A stretch of DNA of 51,244 nt, from contig CABSMX010000002.1 of the NCBI GenBank assembly GCA_902478945.1, positions 1 through 51,244 on the forward strand, read 5' to 3'. The notes beneath the pieces are model-generated. The model did no database searches, was not told the DNA's origin, and saw nothing but the letters and a program-made list of their open reading frames with translations. The stretch comes from an uncultured Collinsella sp. (GTDB taxonomy: Bacteria; Actinomycetota; Coriobacteriia; Coriobacteriales; Coriobacteriaceae). Shown here in pieces: positions 16,715 to 25,115 of this stretch. The position numbers were made by a program, and so were the translations under genes. The first letter of the stretch is position 1, and the number at the start of each line of letters is the position of its first letter.

Positions 16715-17101
16715 TGCTCAATCGCCCTTGTGGCGTTAGTGTCGAAAAATAAGACGTTGCTTTTTGCCCTCTGCGGAAAGATTGGGGAACTAAGCCCTCG
16801 TCCCTCCCAGGTTGACCTACTCGAGGTCGTCGCCCTTGTGGCGTTGGGGCGGAATAGTGGTGCGCGAGGGGCGCTTTGCTGGTGGGGGGCTAGTATGCCC
16901 GGGCTTGGTTGGGGAAGGTTTTGTCTAGGGATGCTTGGAGCTTTTCGAACGATGCTCGCAGGTTGAGGCTCTGGTCGGTTGAGCGTTTGGGTTTTGGGGT
17001 TGGGGAGTCGAGGAGGCCGTTTCTCTGTGTCGGGGGGAAGGAGAAAAGGTTTGCATGTTTCAGGGATGGCTGCCGTGCTACGGCATTGGAAGAATGCATG
17101 C
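16715..17101. other. Intergenic stretch without a supported gene
   Basis: The phrase TCGCCCTTGTGGCGTT occurs twice (about 16721 and 16830). The rest is G-rich on the plus strand, with short open frames on both strands that have no convincing start or family. It could be decayed coding DNA. Confidence 0.4.
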
Positions 17102-17257
17102 TTATGCGGCCTCCTCGATGTCCACCAAAAGATTGCGCTCGGGGTATGCTGCTAGGTCCCGTGCGTTGGCAGTATTATGCCGCGGCTGCTGCAAAGAAGC
17201 GCTAAAGAAAGGCTTAACCTGGTTTGGTGTTACGATGAAACCGCAGGTCAGAGGCAT
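17102..17257 (-). CDS. Possible small ORF of 51 residues or gene remnant
   Basis: An ATG at 17257 opens a frame that ends ARDLAAYPERNLLVDIEEAA at a TAA. That C terminus has a protein-like composition, but no ribosome-binding site is visible and I do not recognise a family. It may be the tail of a lost gene, sitting in the long gap between the aldolase and the NUDIX-Vsr gene. Confidence 0.25.
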   Translation of the reverse strand: MPLTCGFIVTPNQVKPFFSASLQQPRHNTANARDLAAYPERNLLVDIEEAA

Positions 17258-17352
17258 CGAGTAACACTCTTGAAAGGTTGGGAGCTTAAGGGCTTTCTAA
17301 GGTTTGTGACGTGGATGTGGCGCAGACGTGCGGAGCGTGTGAATGCTCGCTG

Positions 17353-18342
17353 TTAGCGCTGCGGCTCTGCGGCGCGCACCTGCTCGATGACCTTTTCCAT
17401 GGTGGCGTCGATGCAGTCTTTTTTGAGCTCGCATTCCCAGATGGTTATGGGCGTCCAGCCCATTTGAGTGAGTGCTGCCACGGCAGCGCGGTCGCGCTCG
17501 ACGTTGCGACGGAACTTTGCCTCCCAAAATTCAACATTGCGCTTGGGCTGGCTCGGATTGCACTTAGGGCAGCGATGCCAAAAGCAGCCGTTGACGAAAA
17601 TGGCGATCTTGCGCCCGGGAAAGGCGATGTCGGGCTTACCGGGAACCTTCCATTCCAAGCGATAGCCCGTAAGGCCTGCGGCGCGCAGGCGCTGTCGTAC
17701 GAGCAGCTCGGGCTTGGTGTTGGCGCGTTTGTTGCCCTTCATGGACTTTTTGATGGCGGCGCGACGGCGGACCAGCTCGCGCTCGTCAGCGGAGAGGTCC
17801 GAGGTATCGATGCCGTCGAGCAGGCCGGGCTTGGGACGCTTCTTGCTGCGGCGCTTAGGTGCGCGCTTGGGCTTGGTGGCGGGCTCGTCGGTCGCGGTGG
17901 CGTCGGCGTTGTTGGCAGTGCCGTTGGCCTCAAGCCGATCTTCCCTCAACTCAATCAGAGCATCGATAAGCCCTTTGTCGGCGGGCATCCACTCAACCGT
18001 GGCAAGCGAGGTGCGCGGAATCCAGCGGATATCGAGCTGGCGGTCGTGCTTCTGGGGCTCATCAGATTCATCGGCGAGCGAGCAGTAGTAGCACTCCATT
18101 GAGAGATGAAAATCGGGGTAGTCATACTCAACGGTGTAAAAATCGCGCAGGTTGGTGACTTTTACCTGCAGCTCTTCCATGAGCTCGCGGTGTACGGCAT
18201 CCTCGGGCGACTCGCCGCGCATGAGCTTGCCGCCGGGAAACTCCCAAAGTCCCTGCATGTCGCCGTAGCCGCGCTGCACGGCAAGCAGCTCGTCAGATCC
18301 TTCCTTGCGAATGATCCCAGCGGCAACATGAACAGTCTTCAA
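17353..18342 (-). CDS. NUDIX hydrolase fused to Vsr-type mismatch endonuclease
   Basis: A 329-residue two-domain protein. Residues 1-130 form a MutT-like NUDIX domain with a complete box (GGKLMRGESPEDAVHRELME followed by EL), expected to hydrolyse oxidised dNTPs. A basic low-complexity linker follows (about 145-175, rich in Lys, Arg and Pro). Residues 195-325 are a very-short-patch-repair endonuclease: NTKPELLVRQRLRAAG, PGKPDIAFPG with the catalytic Asp, FVNGCFWHRCPKC with the zinc Cys/His, and FRRNVERDRAAVAALTQMGW. The start is inferred as TTG at 18342 (GAGAGGA 6 bases upstream, giving MKTVHVAAGIIRKEG); the ORF opens much earlier without a better start. Vsr genes usually sit beside a cytosine methylase, but none is here. 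It is divergent from the ABC transporter. Confidence 0.85.
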   Translation of the reverse strand: MKTVHVAAGIIRKEGSDELLAVQRGYGDMQGLWEFPGGKLMRGESPEDAVHRELMEELQVKVTNLRDFYTVEYDYPDFHLSMECYYCSLADESDEPQKHDRQLDIRWIPRTSLATVEWMPADKGLIDALIELREDRLEANGTANNADATATDEPATKPKRAPKRRSKKRPKPGLLDGIDTSDLSADERELVRRRAAIKKSMKGNKRANTKPELLVRQRLRAAGLTGYRLEWKVPGKPDIAFPGRKIAIFVNGCFWHRCPKCNPSQPKRNVEFWEAKFRRNVERDRAAVAALTQMGWTPITIWECELKKDCIDATMEKVIEQVRAAEPQR

Positions 18343-18490
18343 CAGGAGTCCTCTCTCAGCATCAACACGTGGCAGGGTAGCTACCCGTACCTTACACAAC
18401 GGTAAGGCAAGCGTAAGCCATATCGATGGTAGCTGACTCGTCTTCTTGCGACTATAGATGCCGTAGACTAATTGCAAGAAAGGACTCGGT

Positions 18491-19276
18491 ATGCAAACCA
18501 CGCACATGGCGACCCCGGTACTGGAGGCCGCGCATCTCGAAAAGGTATACGGAGCGCTGGGCAACGTGACGCGCGCGCTCAACGACGTCAGCTTTACCGT
18601 CAACCGCGGCGAATTTGTTGGCATCATGGGCGCTTCGGGCTCGGGCAAGTCGACCCTGCTCAATTGCGTCTCGACCATCGATAGCGCCACAAGCGGCACG
18701 ATCCGCATCAACGGCCAGGATGTGACGCGCATGAAGCAGGCCAAGCTCTCGCAGTTCCGCCGCGAGGAGCTCGGCTTTATCTTCCAGGACTCCAACCTGC
18801 TCGATACGCTCACGGCACGCGAGAACATCGCCCTGCCGCTCACCATCGCCCGCACAAACTCGGCAGAGATTTCGACCCGCGTGCAGGATGTGGCAGCGCG
18901 CCTGTCCATCAGTCAGGTGCTCGACAAGTATCCCTACCAGATGTCCGGCGGCCAGCAGCAGCGCGTTGCCGCGGCTCGCGCGCTCGTCACCGACCCCACC
19001 ATGATCATGGCCGACGAGCCCACCGGCGCTCTCGATTCCAAGAGCGCTCGCCTGCTGCTCGAGAGCCTGGAGGCCCTTAACCGCCGCCTGCGCGCCACGG
19101 TGCTCATGGTCACGCACGACAGCTTTGCCGCCAGCTACACGAGCCGTGTGCTGTTTATTCGCGACGGCAAGATCTTCACCGAGCTGCGCCGCGGCGACAC
19201 CGACCGCCGAGAGTTCTTCGACCGCATTATGGAGGTCGTTGCCATGATGGGCGGTGAGGGCTCCGATGCTCTGTAA
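18491..19276 (+). CDS. ABC transporter ATP-binding protein (FtsX/BceA-type)
   Basis: 261-residue ATPase that pairs with the FtsX-type permease encoded next. It has Walker A GASGSGKST near residue 50, the Q-loop FIFQDSN, signature MSGGQQQRVA near 155, and Walker B MIMADEPTGALDSKS. AAGGA lies 6 bases before the ATG. The end overlaps the permease start by 11 bases, so the two are coupled. Such pairs (BceAB-like) often confer peptide-antibiotic resistance, but no two-component system is adjacent, so the substrate is unknown. Confidence 0.92.
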   Translation: MQTTHMATPVLEAAHLEKVYGALGNVTRALNDVSFTVNRGEFVGIMGASGSGKSTLLNCVSTIDSATSGTIRINGQDVTRMKQAKLSQFRREELGFIFQDSNLLDTLTARENIALPLTIARTNSAEISTRVQDVAARLSISQVLDKYPYQMSGGQQQRVAAARALVTDPTMIMADEPTGALDSKSARLLLESLEALNRRLRATVLMVTHDSFAASYTSRVLFIRDGKIFTELRRGDTDRREFFDRIMEVVAMMGGEGSDAL

Positions 19277-21467
19277 ACTCGCTTGGGGTAACGTCCGCCG
19301 CGCCGGCCGCGACTACCTCGTCTACCTTTTGACGCTCACCCTGGGCGTTACGGTCTTCTACGCCTTTAACACCATCTCGATGCAGGTCGACATCGCCGGA
19401 ATCGATGAAAAGGGCTTGGCGCAGGTAATGGGCAGCATGCTCGGCGACCTGACGTACTTTTTGGCCGGTGTCATGGCCTTTTTGATGGTGTATGCCAATA
19501 ACTTCATCATGAAACGCCGCAAGAAGGAGTTTGGCCTGTACCAGGTGCTCGGCATGGGGCGTGGGCGCGTCGCCACGATCATGGCGCTCGAGACGGTGAT
19601 TGTCTCGGTCGGCGCCTTTGTCGCCGGCATTGTGCTGGGTGTGGGACTCTCCCAGCTCATGACGTTCTTTACGGCCTCGCTCTTTAAGACACAGATCGCC
19701 AATTTCCGCTTCTTTTTCTCGGTGCATGCGTTCAATCTGACCCTTGCCTGCATGCTCGTAATGTTTGTGCTCACGCTACTGCTGAACCTTCGCGCCGTGC
19801 GGCGTACCAAACTCATCGAGCTTATGGGTGCCGAGCGTCGCAACGAGAGCATCAAGACACGCAACCCCTGGATCGCGATTGCCATCTTTGCCGTGGGCGT
19901 GTTGCTGGTGGGCGTGGCCTATTACCGTCTGCTACGTGATGGGTTCCCGCTAACCGCGACGGACAGCAAGCTGCAAGAGGCCATGAACCAGTTTGGTATT
20001 ACGACCGCTATGGTTACCGTGGGCACCTTTGCCCTGTTCTGGGGACTCTCGGGCATGCTCATCAAGCTGCTGCAGAGCCTGCGCGGCGTGTATTGGCGCG
20101 GCCTCAACATGTTTACCGTGCGCCAGCTTGCGGCCAAGGTCAACACGGCGTGCTTTTCGATGGGCGTCATCGCGATGCTCCTGTTTTTGGCCATCACCTC
20201 GGTGACGTGCGGTATGTCGATTGCCAACGTGATGAACGAAAACCTGGAGCGCTATAACCCTGTTGATGTGTCTCAGACGTATGTCTATTACACGCCCGAT
20301 ACGCTCGACTACTACAAAGAGTACGTCAATCCGTCTGAGGCTGATCGCATGGTGCTGGCCGATAGTACGGTCGATTTGTACCCCGCATGGCACGGCAAGG
20401 GCAAGTCGGCGGACAACAACGACGAGACCGGCAAGAAGGTCGATATCGCCGATGTTGCCGGTGAGCATGTACAGATTGATTCGTATCTGAGTTACCCGCT
20501 TGGCGGCTCGGATCCTTCGGTGACTCCAAGCGAGATGTGCAAGACCATGGGCGAAAAGCTTCCCAGGGCGTTCGGGGGTAGCAATGCCGATGCGATGGGT
20601 CTGTTTGTGACGCCGGCGAGTCAGTACAACAAACTGCGTCAGATGATGGGCGAGGAGCCGGTGCACATCGGTCACGATCAGTATCTGCTCACGTGTGATA
20701 TGGGCGGCGAGCTGGTCGACCTGTACACCAAGTATATGGCTGGCGGCCATGCCCTTACCTTGGGCGGGCATACGCTCAAGCCCGCAACCGATAAGTCGGA
20801 CGAGGACACTGCGGCCATCGCCAACTCAGCGATGGGTAGTAATCCGGGCACCGTCGTCGTTGCCGACGAGCTGTTGTCCCAACTTAATCTGCAGCCGTAT
20901 TCCAGTAGCCTGCTCGTTAACTACAAACAGGGGATGGATACGACCGAGGCAGACGAGAGCATTAAATACACTCTGCTCGACAATCTGCTCGTTGACGGCA
21001 AGGAGCCGGGGTCGTGGGGAACCTTCATCACACGCTCCGAGATGTACACGCAGGCAGCGCAAATGAACGGTCTTATTAGCTACCTGGCCATCTACATCGG
21101 CTTTGTATTGGTCGTTGCATGCACGGCGATTCTGTCGATCCAGCAACTCTCCAACGTGGCCGATGGCAGCCGCAGCTATCGTGTGCTGGCACAGATCGGC
21201 TGTGACGACCGCCAGATTCGCCATTCGGTGATGGCGCAGCAAGCGGTATTCTTCCTGTTCCCGTTGGCGGTGGGCTTGGCGCACTCCTTTGTGGCACTTA
21301 AGGTGATCATCGAGATGGTGAGCATATTCGGAAATATGAGCATCGGCGGCACCGTGGGCCTCACCTGCGCAATCTTCCTGGCAGCTTATGGCGGCTACTT
21401 CCTGGTGACCTACCTTATGAGCACTGGCATGGTGCAAGCTGCCATCGCTACCCGCTACAGCGAGTAA
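19266..21467 (+). CDS. FtsX-family ABC transporter permease (BceB-like)
   Basis: 733-residue permease with FtsX-type membrane topology. One helix is near residues 18-40, two or three helices fall between 55 and 180, more lie at about 200-300, then a large extracytoplasmic domain spans roughly 340-610, and the last three helices are at the C terminus (YLAIYIGFVLVVACTAI, VFFLFPLAVGLAHSF, ending LMSTGMVQAAIATRYSE). The ATG at 19266 lies inside the end of the ATPase gene, with GGTGAGGG upstream. The large external domain is the sensing part in BceB-like transporters. Confidence 0.9.
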   Translation: MLCKLAWGNVRRAGRDYLVYLLTLTLGVTVFYAFNTISMQVDIAGIDEKGLAQVMGSMLGDLTYFLAGVMAFLMVYANNFIMKRRKKEFGLYQVLGMGRGRVATIMALETVIVSVGAFVAGIVLGVGLSQLMTFFTASLFKTQIANFRFFFSVHAFNLTLACMLVMFVLTLLLNLRAVRRTKLIELMGAERRNESIKTRNPWIAIAIFAVGVLLVGVAYYRLLRDGFPLTATDSKLQEAMNQFGITTAMVTVGTFALFWGLSGMLIKLLQSLRGVYWRGLNMFTVRQLAAKVNTACFSMGVIAMLLFLAITSVTCGMSIANVMNENLERYNPVDVSQTYVYYTPDTLDYYKEYVNPSEADRMVLADSTVDLYPAWHGKGKSADNNDETGKKVDIADVAGEHVQIDSYLSYPLGGSDPSVTPSEMCKTMGEKLPRAFGGSNADAMGLFVTPASQYNKLRQMMGEEPVHIGHDQYLLTCDMGGELVDLYTKYMAGGHALTLGGHTLKPATDKSDEDTAAIANSAMGSNPGTVVVADELLSQLNLQPYSSSLLVNYKQGMDTTEADESIKYTLLDNLLVDGKEPGSWGTFITRSEMYTQAAQMNGLISYLAIYIGFVLVVACTAILSIQQLSNVADGSRSYRVLAQIGCDDRQIRHSVMAQQAVFFLFPLAVGLAHSFVALKVIIEMVSIFGNMSIGGTVGLTCAIFLAAYGGYFLVTYLMSTGMVQAAIATRYSE

Positions 21468-21511
21468 GCGACCTAAAGCAAAACAATCGCAGGTCGAGCA
21501 TAAGTCAGCGA

Positions 21512-21609
21512 AAACGCCCCTAAGCGAGCAAGGTGACGTGAAAGAGGAGGGAAGCGTACTTCGGTACGCGACCGACGATTGAACGTCAGATTGCCGCTTA
21601 GGGGCGTTT
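21512..21609. repeat. Long imperfect palindrome with purine-rich core
   Basis: The outer arms AAACGCCCCTAAGCG (21512-21526) and CGCTTAGGGGCGTTT (21595-21609) are perfect. Next come GCAA/TTGC and TGACGT/ACGTCA steps, an asymmetric core (GAAAGAGGAGGGAA on the left, GACCGACGATTGA on the right) and a GCGTAC-TTCG-GTACGC tip. It lies between convergent genes. Its layout resembles the P1 family but the core differs. Confidence 0.75.
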
Positions 21610-21622
21610 GCAGCGTCGAGTC

Positions 21623-21650
21623 GTTACGCGGTTTGGTAAAACCGCGTAAC
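21623..21650 (-). repeat. Hairpin of the GTTYTACCRAAC family at the aroF 3' end
   Basis: On the minus strand it reads GTTACGCG-GTTTTACCAAAC-CGCGTAAC, a perfect stem that touches the aroF stop codon. It has no T-run. The half copy at 8586 shares 21 bases. Confidence 0.65.
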
Positions 21651-22681
21651 TAAATACGCTCCGCGATCTCGTGGATGAGGTAGTCGGTCTTTTCCCAGCC
21701 CAGGCACGGGTCGGTGATCGACTTGCCAAAGACACCGCCGTCGACCGGCTGGTTGCCGTCCTCCAGGTAGGACTCGATCATAAAGCCCTTGACCAGCTTG
21801 GAGATGGACTCGTTGCGGCGGCAGCTGTCGAGCACCTCCTTGCAAATGCGATACTGCTCTAGCGGACGCTTGCCCGAGTTGTCGTGGTTGCAGTCGATGA
21901 CCGCTGCCGGATTGGCATAGCCGGCATGCTCGGTATAGCGTTCGGCCAGGCGTTCCAGGTGTTCGTAGTGGTAGTTGGGGTAGGTGCGCCCATCGAGACC
22001 GATGTAGCCACGCATAACGGCGTGTGCGAGCGGGTTGCCGTCGCACTCGACCTCCCAGTTGCGGAAGATGAAGCTCTGGTGCGCCTGCGCGGCGTAAATG
22101 GAGTTGAGCATAACGGTGGTAGAACCAGCGGTGGGATTTTTCATGCCGACGGGCACCGAAATGCCGCTCGACACCAGGCGATGCTCTTGGTTCTCGACCG
22201 AGCGTGCGCCCACGGCAACATAGCTCAGCAGGTCAACGAGGTACTGGTAGTTGGACGGATAGAGCATCTCGTCGGCGGTGAAGAAGCCCGTTTCCTCAAT
22301 AACGCGCAGGTGCATATGGCGGATGGCCTTGACACCCTCGAGCAGGTCGTCGGGAGCCTCGGGGTTGGGGTTGTGCAGCAGTCCCTTGTAGCCGGTGCCC
22401 TTGGTACGCGGCTTATTGGTGTAGACGCGCGGAATGATGATGAGCTTGTCCTTGACCTCCTCGGCGGTCTTGGCCAGTCGGTTCATGTACTCAAGCACCG
22501 AATCCTCGCGGTCGGCAGAGCACGGGCCGATGATGAGCACCTTACGTGCGTCCTCGCCGGTAAAGACTTTGGCGACCTCGGCGTCAAATGCCTGCTTTTT
22601 GGCGGTAAGCTCGGCAGAAAGCGGCATTTCCTCGCGGATCTCCATGGGGATCGGCAGCCTGCGTTTGAATTCCATGGCCAT
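21650..22681 (-). CDS. 3-deoxy-7-phosphoheptulonate synthase (DAHP synthase, type I)
   Basis: First committed enzyme of aromatic amino-acid synthesis, condensing phosphoenolpyruvate and erythrose-4-phosphate. Its 343 residues match the AroF/AroG/AroH type. It shows IIGPCSADREDSVLEY (metal Cys), RVYTNKPRTKGTGYKGL (phosphoenolpyruvate site), GARSVENQEHR, GMKNPTAGS and IDCNHDNSGKRP. The start has GAGGAGG 7 bases upstream. It stands alone here. Upstream is a small terminator-like hairpin (22781-22820) but no recognisable T-box. Confidence 0.94.
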   Translation of the reverse strand: MAMEFKRRLPIPMEIREEMPLSAELTAKKQAFDAEVAKVFTGEDARKVLIIGPCSADREDSVLEYMNRLAKTAEEVKDKLIIIPRVYTNKPRTKGTGYKGLLHNPNPEAPDDLLEGVKAIRHMHLRVIEETGFFTADEMLYPSNYQYLVDLLSYVAVGARSVENQEHRLVSSGISVPVGMKNPTAGSTTVMLNSIYAAQAHQSFIFRNWEVECDGNPLAHAVMRGYIGLDGRTYPNYHYEHLERLAERYTEHAGYANPAAVIDCNHDNSGKRPLEQYRICKEVLDSCRRNESISKLVKGFMIESYLEDGNQPVDGGVFGKSITDPCLGWEKTDYLIHEIAERI

Positions 22682-22780
22682 AGGGGCCTCCTCAATCTAT
22701 AGAAAGAGCAATAAGCGTATTGTCGAGTGCTCGGCATTATCCGCTGTCGCACGCTAAAGTGCAAGCCCTTGTCACCCCGA

Positions 22781-22820
22781 AACCTGCAAAAGGGACAGGT
22801 TTATTTTGGCAGGTTTTATA
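22781..22820. repeat. Short hairpin of the GGGACAGG repeat type
   Basis: AACCTGC (22781) pairs with GCAGGTT (22809), with inner AAAA/TTTT and GGGACAGGTTTA in the loop, then TTTTAT. It resembles the element at 14503 and may act as a terminator or attenuator upstream of aroF. Confidence 0.5.
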
Positions 22821-22899
22821 TGGGGGAACGTCGGCGGATACCGGGAGGAAGTGGCGTCGCGCGGGACCCTAAGGCTATTGTCGGTTCCCCAGGAAACAC

Positions 22900-23135
22900 C
22901 CTGTGGGCAAAAAATGCCAAATATGAGTACGGTTGCTAACCTAGTAACATATTGGTTTAGCAAGATAATAGACAAAGTGAAAAATATGTTCATTAACGTT
23001 GGCACGCAAAAGCCTGCTAACGGGCGTTTTGATTAATTTGAAGGCGTATAGAGGCCGCAAGGAGGTCGTTTGAGGCGGTTTTGGCTGTTACCAAAAAGGT
23101 AACAGTACTCATATTTGCCATTTTTTGCCCACAGG
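22900..23135. mobile_element. 236-bp element with 31-bp terminal inverted repeats (MITE-like)
   Basis: 22900-22930 and 23105-23135 are inverted copies with one mismatch. They begin CCTGTGGGCAAAAAATG and end AATATGAGTAC. The interior is AT-rich, has no convincing ORF, and includes a CTGTTACC-AAAAA-GGTAACAG hairpin. No target-site duplication is obvious to me. It occupies most of the gap between aroF and the ABC exporter terminator. Confidence 0.55.
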
Positions 23136-23192
23136 GCCTCGAAGGGGCTGTCAATCAGGTCCCAGGGGAGGCGGCTCAAGGGCCGTAGAACA

Positions 23193-23228
23193 AAAACGGG
23201 GGCGCAGGTTGTCCTGCGCCCCCGTTTT
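23193..23228 (-). terminator. Terminator of the MarR-ABC exporter operon
   Basis: 16-base-pair stem (AAAACGGGGGCGCAGG with its complement) and TTGT loop. On the minus strand it ends in CGTTTTTGTTC. It is 30 bases past the exporter stop codon. Confidence 0.9.
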
Positions 23229-23258
23229 CTGGGCATTGCGGTTGTTTGCCGCCGGTTG

Positions 23259-25115
23259 TTACGCCGCCTCGTCGAACTGCGAGTTGTACAGATCGGCGTA
23301 GAAGCCGCCCTGGGCGAGTAGCTCGTCGTGTGTGCCCTTCTCGACGATGTCGCCGTCGCGAATCACCAAGATCACGTCGGCGTTTCGGATTGTGGACAGG
23401 CGATGTGCGATGACAAAGCTGGTGCGGCCCTGCATCAGCGCATCCATGGCGCGCTGAATGAGTTCCTCGGTGCGGGTGTCGACGTTGGAGGTCGCCTCGT
23501 CCAGAATCAGCGCCGGGCGGTCGGCCAAAATGGCGCGGGCGATGGTCACGAGCTGGCGCTGACCCTGTGACAGGTTGGTGCCCTCCTCGTTGATCATAAA
23601 GTCGTAGCCGCCGGCGAGCGTATGGATAAAGTGGTCGCAGCGTGCGGCGCGTGCGGCGGCTTCGACCTCGGCATCGCTCGCGTCGGGGCGTCCGTAGCGG
23701 ATGTTCTCGCGGATGGTGCCGTTAAACAGCCAGGTATCCTGCAGCACCATGGCAAACTCGCCGCGCAGCGCCGCGCGGTCCCAGTCGCGCACGTCGACGC
23801 CCTCGACACGCAGCGAGCCGCCGTCCACGTCGTAGAAGCGCTGCAGCAGCTTGATGAGCGTGGTCTTGCCGGCGCCGGTGGGGCCGACGATGGCGATGGT
23901 CTGGCCGGGCTGTGCCTCGCAGCTAAAGTCGTGGATGATGGTCTTGTCGGGCGTGTAGCCAAACTTGACATGGTCAAACTCCACGTGGCCGGGACGCTTC
24001 TCGGGAATCTGTGCGTCGGCCTTCTGCTCCTCCTCGGGCGCGGCCAGGAACTCAAGCACGCGCTCGGTGGCGGCAGCCATCGACTGCATCGTGTTGCTCA
24101 CGTTGCCCAGTTGCTGCACGGGCTGCGTAAAGTTGCGCACGTACTGAATGAAGCTCTGGATGTCGCCGGGCGTGGCATTGCCGGTCAGCGCGAGCTGTGC
24201 GCCCACCACGACGACGCCCACGTAGCCCATGTTGCCCACCAGGCTCATGAGCGGCATCATCAGGCCCGACAGGAACTGCGAACGCCAGCCACTAATAAAC
24301 AGGCGATCGTTTTGACGGTCGAACTCCTCGATCGAAGCCTCGGCGCGGTCGAATACCTGAATAACGTTCTGGCCGGCAAAATCCTCCTCGATAATGCCGT
24401 TGACGGTGCCCAGGACCTGTTGCTGCTCGCGGAAGTACGGCTGCGAGAAGTGGATCATCACCATCAAGATAATCGCGGCTGCCGGCAGCGTGAGCACGGT
24501 GACGCCGGTAAGCGGCAGACTGATCGAAAGCATCATGACAAGCACGCCGATAATCTGCGTCACCGACGTGATGAGCTGCGTCACGCTCTGGTTGAGCGAC
24601 TGGCCCAGCGTATCGACGTCGTTGGTGATGCGGCTGAGCACGTCGCCCTTGCTGTGACCGTTGAAGTAACTCATTGGAACGACAGCGATCTTGGCGGCGA
24701 TCTCCTTGCGCATGCGGTAGCAAATCTTTTGTGTGACGCCGGTCATGAGCCAACCCTGGATCAGACTGCAGGCAGAGCTCGCCAGGTACAGGCAGAGCAA
24801 AAAGCCGAGCGTCTTGGCGATCCAGTCAAAGTCAACGTCGCCAGTACCGTTGACCTTGGCAACCAGGCCCTCGAACAGTTTGGTGGTAACCTGGCCGAGC
24901 ACCTTGGGTCCCACGATGTTAAAGATGACCGAGCACACGGCAAAGGCGACGGCGGTAAACACGGCAATCTTGTGCTGGCCGATATAGCCGAGCAGCTGCC
25001 TCATGGTGCCCTTAAAGTCCTTGGCCTTTTCGCCGCGACGCATGCCACCCATGCGGCCCATGGGTCCACGCTGACGGGTGGGCTTGGGAATTTGAGTCTT
25101 GGTCTCGTCTGCCAT
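23259..25115 (-). CDS. ABC exporter half-transporter (TMD-NBD), second subunit
   Basis: 618-residue multidrug/lipid-type exporter. A basic N terminus precedes six helices (about 45-350) and an ATPase domain with Walker A VGPTGAGKTT near residue 415, signature LSQGQRQLV near 515 and Walker B ALILDEATSNVDTRTEELI. Its ATG overlaps the stop codon of the upstream partner as TAATG, so the two form a coupled heterodimer. The MarR gene two places upstream probably controls the operon. Confidence 0.92.
   Translation of the reverse strand: MADETKTQIPKPTRQRGPMGRMGGMRRGEKAKDFKGTMRQLLGYIGQHKIAVFTAVAFAVCSVIFNIVGPKVLGQVTTKLFEGLVAKVNGTGDVDFDWIAKTLGFLLCLYLASSACSLIQGWLMTGVTQKICYRMRKEIAAKIAVVPMSYFNGHSKGDVLSRITNDVDTLGQSLNQSVTQLITSVTQIIGVLVMMLSISLPLTGVTVLTLPAAAIILMVMIHFSQPYFREQQQVLGTVNGIIEEDFAGQNVIQVFDRAEASIEEFDRQNDRLFISGWRSQFLSGLMMPLMSLVGNMGYVGVVVVGAQLALTGNATPGDIQSFIQYVRNFTQPVQQLGNVSNTMQSMAAATERVLEFLAAPEEEQKADAQIPEKRPGHVEFDHVKFGYTPDKTIIHDFSCEAQPGQTIAIVGPTGAGKTTLIKLLQRFYDVDGGSLRVEGVDVRDWDRAALRGEFAMVLQDTWLFNGTIRENIRYGRPDASDAEVEAAARAARCDHFIHTLAGGYDFMINEEGTNLSQGQRQLVTIARAILADRPALILDEATSNVDTRTEELIQRAMDALMQGRTSFVIAHRLSTIRNADVILVIRDGDIVEKGTHDELLAQGGFYADLYNSQFDEAA

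Noticed and set aside
16909..17264. Short plus-strand frames in the gap after the aldolase
   Set aside because: No ribosome-binding site, Arg/Cys-rich random-looking composition, and mutual overlap.
18343..18909. N-terminal extension of the NUDIX-Vsr frame
   Set aside because: It overlaps the divergent ABC ATPase gene and does not resemble a NUDIX N terminus. The TTG at 18342 has a ribosome-binding site.
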